64,000 nt of DNA from Bipolaris cookei (Eukaryota; Ascomycota; Dothideomycetes; Pleosporales; Pleosporaceae): contig NRSV01000042.1 of NCBI GenBank assembly GCA_002286855.1, forward strand, positions 265,048 through 329,047, given 5' to 3'. The notes below the pieces were generated by a model. It had not been told where the DNA came from. It ran no database searches and saw only the letters and a program-made list of their open reading frames with translations. The translations under genes were made by a program, and so were the position numbers. This document shows positions 1-11,023 of the stretch, piece after piece. The stretch's first letter is position 1. Each line of letters starts with the position of its first letter.

Positions 1-360
1 GGCCCGAATTTGTAAGAGATATATGGGTTCAAATGATTGATCGCTTGCTACATACTTAGATATACACACGTAGTACTTACGTACTACAACTAGGACATGT
101 AGCTAGCCCGGTAGTGACTAATACTTGTTGTCTCCCCATGTACTTGCGTACAAATGTACAATACACATAGTAGCCTCAACTTGGATTCGAACATGCTCAA
201 AATCAAATGTCAAAACGTAATAATACATAAATTGAATCATTTCTCGTGTAATCAAGAAAGGAAAATGATGGAACGTTGGATCGGTCGATGTCTGTAAATA
301 TTCGCAGTAGCAAGCAGTACTCTGTTGACCATTTCCCAATGAAGTGAGGAAGTGACGATA

Positions 361-407
361 AGCTTTGTGTGCGTGTGCGTGTGCGTGTGTGTGAAAGAGA
401 GAGGGAA

Positions 408-466
<59 letters not shown>

Positions 467-494
467 AAGAGAGAGAAATAATAATAATAATAAG
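361..494. repeat. compound GT/GA/TAA microsatellite
   Basis: A (GTGTGC)n-like run passes into a long (GA)n purine tract and then (ATA)n. ORFs read through it are pure low-complexity artefacts. The flanking 1-854 shows no convincing gene. Confidence 0.9.
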
Positions 495-854
495 ACCGCG
501 GCCCATGCCTAAATCGACATATGGATCCAAATCAACGCCAATAATAACACCCCAGAGACACATATATATATGTGTGTGCCCAATACTTCCTCAATGCCTT
601 CCTAATCAAAGACAATAACATCCCGTGTGTCTCCTCTTTTACACCCCATGAGCCCACATGATTTCGTATATTCCCGGTCCAAGAATCACAAAACCCAGGA
701 GTGTGTATCATCATCATCATCTATCCATCCGTCATCCCGTCATCCCCTACCCACTATGTATTCTTACACGCCCCCCAACCCCATCCAATCCACCCACAAT
801 ACTACTAACACTACTACCAACACCACCACCATTACATGTAATTGGCCAGGCACT

Positions 855-3432
855 CTACTCCTTTCCACCACCCATACGCTCAATATTCGACATCAACCGG
901 CTCTTGCCCCCACTGCCGCTGCGGCTCAACCCAGGCGTGCTCTGGTACTTGAGCCCACCAGGCGCCCGTAGCCCAGATGGCTTTCCAACGTTGCTACCAC
1001 TGCTGCTACCACTGCTGCTACCACCACGCTCGTTCATGGCTCCTAGACGGTCACCCATTCCGCTTCCAAGACGTCCGCCTCCAAGAGCAGACCCTGGTCG
1101 TGCTGGGCCGCCAGCGAGGAACCCCGTGTTGCGCATAGCCTGTTGCTGTGGGGCCGCTTGTTGATAGCTAGCTGCCTGCTGAGGCGCTGCCTGTGCTTGT
1201 TTCTGAGGCGCTGCCCGTGACTCTGGCTTCATCTGCGAGCGACGCAAGTCTTCTTGTTGTAGTTCCTCCATCTTTTCGCCGCACATGGACAACATCTGTT
1301 CAGCTGCCGCCACCAATTCGCCCTTTTCGATCCGCTCCGCCTCCAGGTCCTCCACAAGAGTGTCGTGTGACTTGCGGAGCGACTTGAGCTCAGATTGCAA
1401 GCCTGCAAGTTTGGCCTTGAGGTTCTCAATCTCAGCTCTTTGCGCCTCCAGCATCTGAGCATCTTCTGCATTCCGTGTAGGCCTCGAGGGTGACGCCCCT
1501 TGGTTCTCATCATTGTCCTGTTGACCAGAAGCAATCTTGCTTAAAGCGTCGCCACGCTTCTTCTCCGCCTCTTCAACCTGTCGTTCAAGACCGACTATCT
1601 GCAGCTTAAGCTCTTTGCACCGCTCATCGGCCTTTCTCTGATAGTTGTCCTTGAGCGCCTTAATCTTCTTCTCGTGCTTGGCCTTGTAAGCTGTATGGAG
1701 ATCACGTGCAACTTCGTTAACCTTGTCGGCAATGGCGGCCTGGCATTCGAGTTCAGAGTAGATCTTCTTGTCGCCTGCCTCATCATTGCTGATAAATGTA
1801 GTCATGTCGACATTTTTGCTTTCAGCTTCAATGACCTTGGTCTCCAGTTCAGCCGATCGGTTTTCAGCTTCTTCAGCACGTTTCTCAGCTTCAGCCAATC
1901 TGGCAAATAGCTCTTCGCGTTCGGCATCGTTACGAGCCATCTCAGATTGGACGTCCTGTAATAGCCTCTGAACCTCTTCGCCTTTTGATTTCCAGTCCAA
2001 CATCTGTGTCTCTGCATACTCGCGGGCAGAGCGCTCCTCACGTACAGTTTCTTGGGCTTCTCCCACACGGCGCTCAGCATCTGAGATAGCCCTAGAGAGT
2101 GCCTCGATCTCGGCCTCTTTTCCTGACAAGCTAGCAGTGAGAGACGATATTTGAGACTGGAACTGAGACTTGACAGACTCTAGCTCTCTTATGGTCACTG
2201 TTGGGAGAGATCGGGGTGTTGGTGGTGGAGGAAGCTCAAAGTCCAAGAGATTGAGCATTTGGCGGCTCTGATTTGGTGTAGCAGGTACATTTGATCCGCC
2301 CTTGGCAGGCGATCGTTGACTCTGATAATAGGACCGTAGTGTGGGTTCTTTGCTGGATTTGCTAGGTGATGTCTGCCCGCGACCAGAGGAGCTGTTGCGA
2401 GATGACGAAAAAGACTCAATCTGAGCAGTAAAGTCCAACAGTAAATTTGTGGTGTCATTATCTTTGTATGTACGACGGGGTGTGGGGCTGGGTGTTTTAT
2501 CGCTACGACGAACGGTTGAAGGTGTCATCTGGGCGCGAGGGCGTGGTGTAGCCTGTAATGTTGTCAATATTGCGCCTCAGTGGTGATCTTCATCGTATAC
2601 ATACATCTAACGCATCATCCTTCATCAGGCTCTTTCTGAGAGCCGCAAATTTGGTCATGTCTATTCCCGGCATCTCAGAAAAGGTGCTAAAGCAGGTGTC
2701 ATCGATATCTAACGAGGTGGCCTCTGGACCATCCGGGTGCATATCTGTGTTGTCCAAGACTGAGTCGAGTTCGACCTCAGCATTGTGGTAACTTTGCCTC
2801 TTAACGCTCCCTGTGTTTTCCTTGTGTGTCTCCATGAAGTTCATAGCTGCCGTCAAGCCCTCATTGTCGCGCAACACACGCGCCTTCAGGGGAGAAGAGG
2901 CTGGCCGTTTCGAGGGAGTAACGTATATCTCGGGCACTTGTTCTGCCAATGACAGCTTACGCTGAGTTGTTTCGGGCGATGATGCGTGCACCGATTTGGA
3001 GGGCGATCGGCTTCTGCGAGAGACGCTGCTCAGCGGCGATCCAGACCATTCTGTAGCAGCTTCTCTGACGGGAGAAACATTTGTCTTGGGACTTGCAGTG
3101 CTGCTTTTAAGTCCTGCGTCTTCAAAGTCGTCCATCAGGTTTTTCACAGGCGATGTCTTCATGGGACTTGTTCGCTCTTTGAGGACAGATTTCTTGTCTG
3201 GTGAGACCTTGAGTGCGGATTGGGGCATGTTGGCATCTAAGTCGACCAGCGACTTGACAGGCGTGTGTACCGCATCTGGTGCAACATTTTCCCGGTCGTC
3301 AATGTCAATGTGCGCGACAAAGGGCGAGGAAGGCGTGTCATGGAAAGCCATGTCGATGTCGTCGTCAATGACGATCGAGTCGGAGTGGGTGTTGTATTTC
3401 TCTGGCGAGAGAGGTGGCATTGGTTCTTCCAT
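855..3432 (-). CDS. spindle-pole-body coiled-coil protein, Cut12/SnaD-like
   Basis: Two exons, 3432-2605 and 2552-855, joined by a 52-nt phase-0 intron (GTATGT...ACAG), give 841 aa. The first ~275 residues are disordered and rich in SP/TP sites. A conserved FSTFSEMPGIDMTKFA stretch precedes the splice. Residues about 395-725 form a long heptad-rich coiled coil, and the tail is Gly/Ser-rich and basic. This layout resembles fungal SnaD/Cut12-type proteins that attach to the spindle pole body. The family assignment rests on layout and the FSTFS motif, not on a search. The many SP/TP sites would fit cell-cycle kinase control. It could instead be another microtubule-associated coiled-coil protein. 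Confidence 0.72.
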
Positions 3433-3837
3433 TCGTGCGACTAGAGATTGTCAAGCCTGTGGGTGGTTAGTGCAGCAGTGCGGAGAGCGCACAGAAATGT
3501 TGCTCCTGTGTTGTGATAACTTGTTTACACGTCCGTGCGCGCTGTTGCCCCTTCCCAACTTAGTAACCCCCGGTTTGGCCGACGGAGATATCTTGCCAAC
3601 GGGTAGTACGCGTGCCTTGGTGATTGGTCCGGTGAAGAAGCAACGCAAATCAAAACACAAATCCCATCTCACAAGGGAAAAATGGTAGGACTTTAATTCA
3701 AATGGTCTTGCTGCTGACATGACAAACACGCGCATCTCTTACATTCCCTACCATAACAGCGTGGTCAATGTGTCTATAAGTGAATTTGTTGAGAATATTG
3801 CGGCTAGACGCACGGTACAAACACCGGCAGAAAATAA
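3433..3837. other. intergenic, promoter of the coiled-coil gene and 3' end of the VPS9 gene
   Basis: About 400 bp between two minus-strand genes. No supported ORF or RNA gene was seen. Confidence 0.6.
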
Positions 3838-6102
3838 TCAATTGTTAATCGCCGTTCTCATTGCCCCAGCCAGTCGCTGATACTCCTTCAAAAGCTCATC
3901 AATCTCCTTCAACTTGAAATCCTGCGCGTCTTTGGCTTCGAGAAAACGTTTTACTGGTGGCGGTGTCTTTTTCAATTGATCTAGTGCAGCGATCGCCTTT
4001 GCTCCCTTTTCATCTGGCTGCGGCATTTCCGCTGTTGAGGTTCGACTGAGTGGCTCAGGCGAGGGGCATGTCTTTGGTGCTTCTTGGCTTGATGAAGAGA
4101 GAATAGGCGTGGTGCTATTGCTCACAGCACGTGCGAAGCGGGGTAGTACGTTCATACTAGAGAAACGATTCAGAGGGTTGAAGTTGTTACCCATGTTGCG
4201 AAGAGAGTCGACGGCAGAAACGTTGTTCGATGGAGGAGGGTCTGTTTTGACTGCTGCAGGCGATGGGGCCTTTTCTTCTGCATTTGGCGCAGACGTAAAA
4301 GTGACACGCCGTCCGCTATTGCTGCCACCTGACTTAGTGGAATCGACACTGCGGTCTCTGATTTGTCTTTTGCCAGCAAAGAGATCGGCCATTTTTGCAT
4401 CTAGTCCTCTACCACTAGCATTATCCAATGGCTCTTCACCTTGAATCGAACTTGCAGCACTGACGCTCAGAATGTCATCGTAGGATTCCGCACGAGTGGG
4501 CGAATTGACCAGTTTTCTGGCATCTTCTAGCGTCTTGGGTAGTGCCGGTTGTTCTTGCATGGGGCTGTTGGGGTTCTTTTCTCTGAGGCTACCAAAGAAA
4601 AACTTGAAGCTTGTGTCTAGCGTAGTATTGATTCTCCCAAGGGCCTGATCGGCCGAGTCTAGGATTGAATCTCGTACCGCGTCCGAGGCAGCTTCTATCT
4701 TGTTGGTCTGTGTTTGGATAAGGTTGCTCAAGCGACGTTGAGCTTTTGTAGTTGTAGGGCTTGGTGGCTCTTTGGGTAGGGCTTTAGCAGTTGGAGTGGC
4801 GGGTATCTGGATAAGATCTGGGGCATCTGATAGACCCAATGACATGGGTGTTATTTCTGACTTTGGTGTTGCGGGTCTTGAATCTAGTTTTGCGGAAATA
4901 GCCTCTTCGGATCGTAATGACGAAAGATCAACAGTCTCCAGAAACGAGATGGCTGCCTCTAGGTTGACCAAGCAGTAGGCAGTTTCGCCATCCATACGGC
5001 TCGATGCGCGGAAGCGGTGGATAAAGTTCAGATCGCTTATGACGTTCAAGTGAACAGGAGGCATAGTAATGAGTGCGTAGATGAGGGTGGGGAGAATTTC
5101 GTCTGCAGACGATGTAGCAGGGAAGATTTTAGACAATGCTTCAACAATCGACTTGTGTGTAGCAGTAAGATGTTGTACTTTGCCGAGGGGATACTGTTCG
5201 TCGTTCATTTTGAGCAAGTCTTGCCGCGCCGCTGACAGGTACTCTCGAATCTCGGGCTCCTTCTCTTTTGCTTTCTGACGCTCTTCCTCTGTCAATTCTT
5301 CGCCAGTCATGAGTAATTCTTGCAGACCAATGCCCACTAGTGAGAGAGCTGCTGTTCTCGATCTGAGCTTCTGATCTCTTTCCTCGTCATCAGTGCTCCT
5401 GTGCCGCCATATCCTGTCGTATACCTTCTCACACACTGCTCGCTCGACAGCCTCCTCGAGGGCCAGCCGTTTGACCTCGAGTGCCTTTCGTGCTTTCTTG
5501 CGATCAGCTATCTCGGAGGCACTGAGCATCTGCTGTTCCACCGATTGATCGCTTGCTTTCCGTATGGAACCTGGTCTGCTCGATGGAGAAATGCCTTTTT
5601 TCGAATCTGCGACAAATGATTCACTCGTGATTCGGGCGGATAGGGTTGCTATATGTGTGTTGATTTTGGAGGAGGCGCGGCCGTAGAAGTCCTGGAAGAG
5701 GTCGGCGAGGGCGTCGGCGGACAGCGGGGTGGGATGGATCTTTGCAGTCAGGGATTCGAGAAATCTACGAGTGCGTTAGAAGGCCATTGGGGCGGTATAC
5801 ATGAGCGTAGGTAAGTACCGCTCTGTCAAGCTGCGAATCTCTATGGGCAACTCCTCGAATGTGTCTGGTGCCTTTTGCTTTTCCCCATGCTCCTCGTCAT
5901 CCTCGCCCTTTCCAGCAAACACATCGCCCTCTGTGTTTTCATCTTCTTCTGGCAGTACGGAAGCCTTGAGTGGATCGAGCATGTCTGATGCGTCTGGGCC
6001 TTGCAGTGTACTTGCTCGGCTTCGTGATAACGGGCTCTTGGAGGCAGGTTCAAGACGGGTAAAAGAACGTGAGGGATGGAGGTTTCTGGGGCGGTCGGTC
6101 AT
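3838..6102 (-). CDS. VPS9-domain Rab5-type guanine nucleotide exchange factor
   Basis: Exons 6102-5819 and 5764-3838, split by a 54-nt intron with a CTAAC branch site, give 736 aa. The ATG at 6102 begins MTDRPRNLHPSRSF; an upstream in-frame ATG at 6324 is less likely. The N-terminus is disordered and acidic. Residues about 200-385 carry a VPS9 domain: a helical bundle, then the core with SADEILPTLIYALI, the FIHRFR helix and GETAYCLVNLEAAISFL. VPS9 domains activate Rab5/Vps21 GTPases at endosomes. The C-terminal half is low-complexity with SP/TP sites and is not recognised. The gene is divergent from ATG15. The precise paralogue (Vps9 or Muk1-like) is not resolved. Confidence 0.85.
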
Positions 6103-6665
6103 GATGAGGGTGGTTTGATAAGATGTCTCAGGGTATTCTAGGCGTGTCGTGTGCGTGCATCGGAGGGAAAGACGCTGAAACCTGTGTCGAGTACATACGC
6201 TCACGTCATGCGGTGGCACTTCCGAGAGCACCGAGCGGCTTTTTGGTCTTGATACAACGCAACGACTACAATATGCAAAATGACGGGCAATGGCTTGAGT
6301 GGTTGTGGGGTGCCGGGCTAGCAAGCGTGCTTGGTGTTGGCTGACGGGCTGGCGTGTGAAGCTATCTACTATCCACTACTAGTACTAGTAGCACTACCAG
6401 AATCGAGCTCGTTATCGATGGCCATGGAAGCTCCGCGCCCCGCACAGGAGGAGAGCTCCGCACGTGCAAGTGGCTGCGGGTGGCGGCCACCAACGCGTCT
6501 GGGGTCAAGTGAACCACGGATCGTCATAGATGGGGGTGTCTGTTATGTATGTAGTACATGTGCACATCTACTACATGGTGCCGCTCCTTGCCTGAAGCTG
6601 CTACGCGTCTCCTCCTGCTTCCCCTTACCAGTGCACGACATTCTTGACAACTAGCTGCCTACGCC
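6103..6665. promoter_or_regulatory. divergent intergenic region between VPS9 gene and ATG15
   Basis: 563 bp that must hold both promoters. It includes a repeated CTACTAGTACTAGTAG motif near 6370. No conserved operator was identified. Confidence 0.5.
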
Positions 6666-8567
6666 ATGCGACAACGACCGCTGTGTGCCTCGGCATCGCC
6701 CATCGCCGCCTCGTTCCTGCTTTTGTTCCTCGCCGCATGCATCAGTAGCGCCGCTGAGGTGCCCATCCTGCCGCCGCCGCCTATCCCTTCCAGTACCCAC
6801 AGCAGTGACAAGGAGTTCTCGCTGCGGCATATTTTCCACCATGGCACATACAAGTACCCAGACCTGCACAGGCGGCTCGATGTTCCTGAGCAGGCGGCAA
6901 TATGGATGGCCACCGACGCGCATTCGATCGACCGCGAGCCAGTGCCACGGTTGCGCGTCAAGTCCGAGGCCATGAGGATACAGAGACTAGCAGACAGGAG
7001 CAAAGAGACCATTGATGGCATCCTTGAATGGGGCAGGAAGACTGGAAGAGCTGTGCAGCTTGCAGAGGAAGATTGGACCATGGACGAGATTGCAGGCCCG
7101 AATGTGACGGATAGAGAGACGGTCCTCAGCTTCGCGCGCATGGCCTCCAACGCCTACATACTCGAGCCCAACACTGGTGAATGGGAAGATGTTGGAGGGG
7201 GGTTCAACTATACAGAAGACTTTGGCTGGGAGTCGGATGGTCTGCGAGGTCACATCTTCGCCGACACGGAGAACTCGACTGTCGTCATTGGTCTCAAAGG
7301 CACCTCGCCCGCCATGTTTGACGGTTCTGAGACGACGACCAACGACAAGATCAACGATAATTTGTTCTTTAGCTGCTGCTGCGGCCAAGGCGGGCAGTAC
7401 CTGTGGCGCCAAGTGTGCGACTGCCAAACATCTGCGTATACGTGCAACTCGACATGCCTTGTCAATGCTCTGCGGGAGAAGAACCACTACTACTATGCAG
7501 CCCAGGACTTGTATCACAATGTTACGGCGCTGTATCCCCATGCCGAGATCTGGATGGCGGGCCATTCGCTGGGCGGTGCCGTGTCTTCGTTCTTGTCTTT
7601 GACGTTCGGGCATCCAGCCGTGACGTTTGAGGCGGTGCCAGAGGCCATGCCAGCCTCGCGCCTGGGCCTCCCAGTACCACCGGGCCATCAGATTGGGTCG
7701 CTGCAGCAGCGGAAGTACACGGGAGGGTTTCACTTTGGGCACACGGCAGACCCCATATACATGGGCACGTGCAATTCCGCCACGAGTGTATGCACAATCG
7801 GTGGATATGCTCTGCAGAGCGTGTGCCATACTGGACACAAGTGCGTGTACGACACGGTCAGAGACTTTGGGTGGCGCGTGGGCATTGGCACGCATAAGAT
7901 TGTCGAGGTGATCCGAGATGTGATTCTCAAATACGATACGCCGCCAAAGTGCGAGGCATATGTTGACTGCACCGACTGCTTTATGTGGGAGTACTTTGAG
8001 AGCAACGGCACCGAGACAACAACAACAACGAGCTCGAAGCCTACAGCAACATCGACGTTGACGTCAAGCCGAACCACGCGGACAAGGACGGAGACGTGCA
8101 AAACGCCGGGGTGGTGGGGATGCCTGGACGAATCAACGACAAAGCAGCTACATAGCAAGACGACGATTACAACAACAGTCACGACAACAACGTGCAAGAC
8201 GCCAGGCTGGTTTGGATGCAAGGATGAGGTGACAAAGACAAAGACCATGACGTATACTACAACGGCAGTGCCTGTGCCCTCTGTGACTACGACTTCGTCT
8301 GCACCTACTTCAACATCGTCGTGCAAGTATCCCGGCTGGTTTGGCGATTGTCTCGATGGCGACGATCCACCTACCAAGACTAACCACAAGCCCAAGCCTA
8401 AGTCCAAGTTGAAGCCAACGCAGACGTCAACTTGGACGCCAACACCTACCGCAACCAGCACATCGTGTTCTTCCGAGGGCCTCTTTGGACTCATTTGTTA
8501 CGACAAGTCTACAAAGTACAGGACAAGCACCTCAGCGGAAGCGACAAGGGAGAGGATGGAGATGTAG
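6666..8567 (+). CDS. ATG15: autophagy-related phospholipase Atg15
   Basis: A single exon of 633 aa. Residues about 12-30 form a hydrophobic signal anchor, as in Atg15, which reaches the vacuole through the multivesicular body pathway and lyses autophagic and Cvt bodies. The lipase core has the nucleophile elbow GHSLGG with Ser301, preceded by a Cys-rich segment (FFSCCCGQGG) and followed by the HFGHTADPIYMG and GHKCVYDT stretches typical of the family. From residue 450 the tail is Thr/Ser-rich with four spaced Cys motifs beginning at residues 478, 510, 553 and 601 (CKTPGWWGCLDE, CKTPGWFGCKDE, CKYPGWFGDCLD, CSSEGLFG). The start at 6666 gives the signal anchor directly. Confidence 0.96.
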   Translation: MRQRPLCASASPIAASFLLLFLAACISSAAEVPILPPPPIPSSTHSSDKEFSLRHIFHHGTYKYPDLHRRLDVPEQAAIWMATDAHSIDREPVPRLRVKSEAMRIQRLADRSKETIDGILEWGRKTGRAVQLAEEDWTMDEIAGPNVTDRETVLSFARMASNAYILEPNTGEWEDVGGGFNYTEDFGWESDGLRGHIFADTENSTVVIGLKGTSPAMFDGSETTTNDKINDNLFFSCCCGQGGQYLWRQVCDCQTSAYTCNSTCLVNALREKNHYYYAAQDLYHNVTALYPHAEIWMAGHSLGGAVSSFLSLTFGHPAVTFEAVPEAMPASRLGLPVPPGHQIGSLQQRKYTGGFHFGHTADPIYMGTCNSATSVCTIGGYALQSVCHTGHKCVYDTVRDFGWRVGIGTHKIVEVIRDVILKYDTPPKCEAYVDCTDCFMWEYFESNGTETTTTTSSKPTATSTLTSSRTTRTRTETCKTPGWWGCLDESTTKQLHSKTTITTTVTTTTCKTPGWFGCKDEVTKTKTMTYTTTAVPVPSVTTTSSAPTSTSSCKYPGWFGDCLDGDDPPTKTNHKPKPKSKLKPTQTSTWTPTPTATSTSCSSEGLFGLICYDKSTKYRTSTSAEATRERMEM

Positions 8568-8590
8568 CGGTGTGGGTGGGTGTTTGAAGG

Positions 8591-8622
8591 CAGGGCAGGG
8601 CAGGGCAGGGCAGGCAGGCAGG
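8591..8622. repeat. GGCAG pentamer tandem repeat
   Basis: A short tandem run of GGCAG units lies just after the ATG15 stop codon, in its 3' UTR. Confidence 0.85.
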
Positions 8623-11023
8623 CCATTGGGGAGGGCAAAGGGGGCCGCGGTTGAGACTAGCGGATGGGTGCTTTTGTTGTTGAGTGTCTTGTTATGCTTT
8701 CGAGGCGGGAAGAGGAAATGATGATATCCTGGTGTTTTTGTTTCTTTCTTTATGAGGAGAAGGAGTATAGGGTCATGTTTTGTTTTGCTCTTTCCTTTGT
8801 CTGTGGGGGGTGGGGGGAAGGAGCGAAGGCGTGTTCGGTATGATTTGCGTCTTTTTCCCGATGGCAATGAAGCATGGCAATGAAGAATAGCATGACGGGC
8901 TATGTATGTAGAGTATACTAGTAGATGTAGAATGTCATAGATGCATGGTGTGTGGCGCTTGCTCAGCTTGCATGGTGCAGAGGGGCCGTGTTTGAGAAGG
9001 GCGGCACAGGCACAGGCACAGGCAGAGACGGAGTGGTGGTGGGCTGGGCTCTGCTTCTAGTTCAGCCGATAGCCGCTGTCCTGACGCAAAAACAAGGCAC
9101 CAGCTGCTGTTGCTGCGGCGGCGGCGACAGAGTGTCAAGACAAGGCAGGGAGGCAGGTCAGAGAGGTGTTGAGCAAGTCACGCGCATCTGGAGTCGGTGG
9201 CACAGTGCGAGTGGGCGTCGTCGTCGTGACTGGCAATATCTCTCAGACTCCACCCGGGTGCAGGCCAGGGCGTGCTTGGACGTTGATTTTTATCATGTCG
9301 TCACTGCTTGGTATTTTCGGATTTTATTTTTTTTCCTGCCCTACCGTCGCAAGCGGGCTACGCACACGAGCCGGGCAGTCGGGGCTGGAAGGCCTGGAGA
9401 AGGGCCATGCAAGTAGCACATACATGTGTACTTGTGTACTATGCATGCACTGTAGAGGTGCAGGCAGGCCTGGGTGCTTGGGTGCTAGGGGGGCAGGGCG
9501 AGGATGTGCAGCAGATGAGAGCGGGCCGAAGAGCAGCAGTGGTGGCGGCAGGGATGGGTGGGGGAGGGGGGGAGGGGGCATTTTGGATTGGCGGGTGACG
9601 TTCCCTGCGTGACGAACTGGCGGTCTGGCGGCGGGCAGTCGAGGCAAGAGAGGGAGAGATGGGCGGACGAGGCAAATACTTGAGGTCTGGGCCGCGACAA
9701 TCACTGTTTCCGGCGAACCATGATGCTCCCACAGCGAAGCTCCTTCTCCCCACCTACCCTTTTCGACATGCTCTAGCACCCTCTGCCCTCTGCACGCCTG
9801 CACCCAAACGCCGCTCCGGTGGCCGATCAGCAACACCCAAAGCCTCTCTCGGGTATGGGTGCCGTCTTCTCGTTGTTATTATTGTTATTGCTGTTGTCAT
9901 CATCATTATCATCATCATCATTATCATCATCATCATTATCACTACTGCCGCCTGTGCTGCTGCTTGCTCACTTTTGCTGTCGTCGCCGGGTCACCTGCCC
10001 CAGGCTCGTCGTCGTTGTCACTGCACACGCACACGCGCACATGCTACCTACGCGCACACACGCCCTCACCCGTCCTCTCTCCCTCACCCACGCACCACCC
10101 ACACGTACGCACGGCCGGCGTGCTGCGCGGAGGCGTCGAGCGGGTGCAAGGAGCGTCTCGCAGCCGTTGGCATGGCTGTCGGCGCTAGAATGTCCAATGT
10201 CGCAATGGACAGGGGCGACAGGGCGGTTTTAGCTTGCGATGGTCAGGCCCAGCGCAGGCGAGCTAGCCCCCTCGCTGTGCCTTGGAAACTGGCTCTTTTC
10301 CTCGATGCCGCATAAGATGCTCGATCGCCGATACATCTGTATTTCCCTCTGTTTTGCATCTCCTCCTGTCTCTCCGCCCTCTGCCCAGCGTCCTGCCACT
10401 GCCACGCTCCGCCGGCCTTTTTTCCGCCCTGCTCGGCCTTTTTTGTTTTTCTCCCGCGCTTGCCCCTCAGCCCTATCCTCCGCCAGTCACAGGACCACGG
10501 TCGCCTCGCTCCCCTCCGTCCCTCTGCTCGTTCTTGACAAAGGTCCCTGCATCCGGCCCACGCCCGCCAACTTTTTGTGCCTTGACGCCAATCGCCACTG
10601 CGTCACCCCCAACCCCGTCGTCCCTGGCCCGCTGGCAACCACCACCCTGCTGCACTACACCAAAAAAAGGCCCTTTTGTGACGGTTGCACGACAAACCGT
10701 TCTCCGGATAGAGGCCTGTGCCTGCCCCTCCCGACCGTGTCTGTGTGCCTGTCTGTGTGCGCGCGCGCGTGCTGCCAAATCACTTTGCCTCACTTGGCCC
10801 CCCCTTGCCTACGTCATAACGGCAATCCCCACCCTACCCACACCTACCCCTTCAACCACAGACTGCTGCTCAACACGCCCATTTCGACTACTACTTGCCG
10901 TTTTGCCCTAAACCCCCCCTAATTTCATGCCCCTTCGTCCTTCCTCCCTGCCCTGAAGTTGCTTCATTTCTTTTCCTTCCCACGTTCACGCCTCATTCTG
11001 ACGCGTGCGCACGGTCGTACGCC
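8623..11023. other. long non-coding spacer, probable leader of the phosphatase gene
   Basis: About 2.4 kb with no supported gene. The distal half (10.3-11.0 kb) is strongly pyrimidine-rich on the plus strand, as in long fungal 5' leaders. ORFs here are low-complexity and have no recognisable domain. Confidence 0.55.
9871..9945. repeat. ATT/ATC trinucleotide microsatellite
   Basis: An imperfect (TTR)n run passes into (ATC)n. It creates spurious poly-Ile, poly-Ser and poly-Met ORFs. Confidence 0.85.

Noticed and set aside
181..193. GTTCGAATCC-like T-loop on the minus strand
   Set aside because: The flanking bases do not pair as a T-stem and no acceptor or anticodon arm is visible, so no tRNA is called.
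6103..6324. Upstream extension of the VPS9 protein to an ATG at 6324
   Set aside because: The extra 74 residues have no recognisable feature and use up the shared promoter; MTDRPRN at 6102 is simpler.
6987..7895. 302-codon minus-strand ORF antisense to ATG15
   Set aside because: It is the shadow of a GC-rich coding exon; composition and lack of domains do not support a gene.
9659..10315. 218-codon ORF with Ile-rich run
   Set aside because: The run comes from the ATC/ATT microsatellite and the flanks are low-complexity.
10895..11023. 43-codon upstream extension of the phosphatase
   Set aside because: It encodes low-complexity from the pyrimidine-rich leader with no conserved residues; ATG 11024 fits better.
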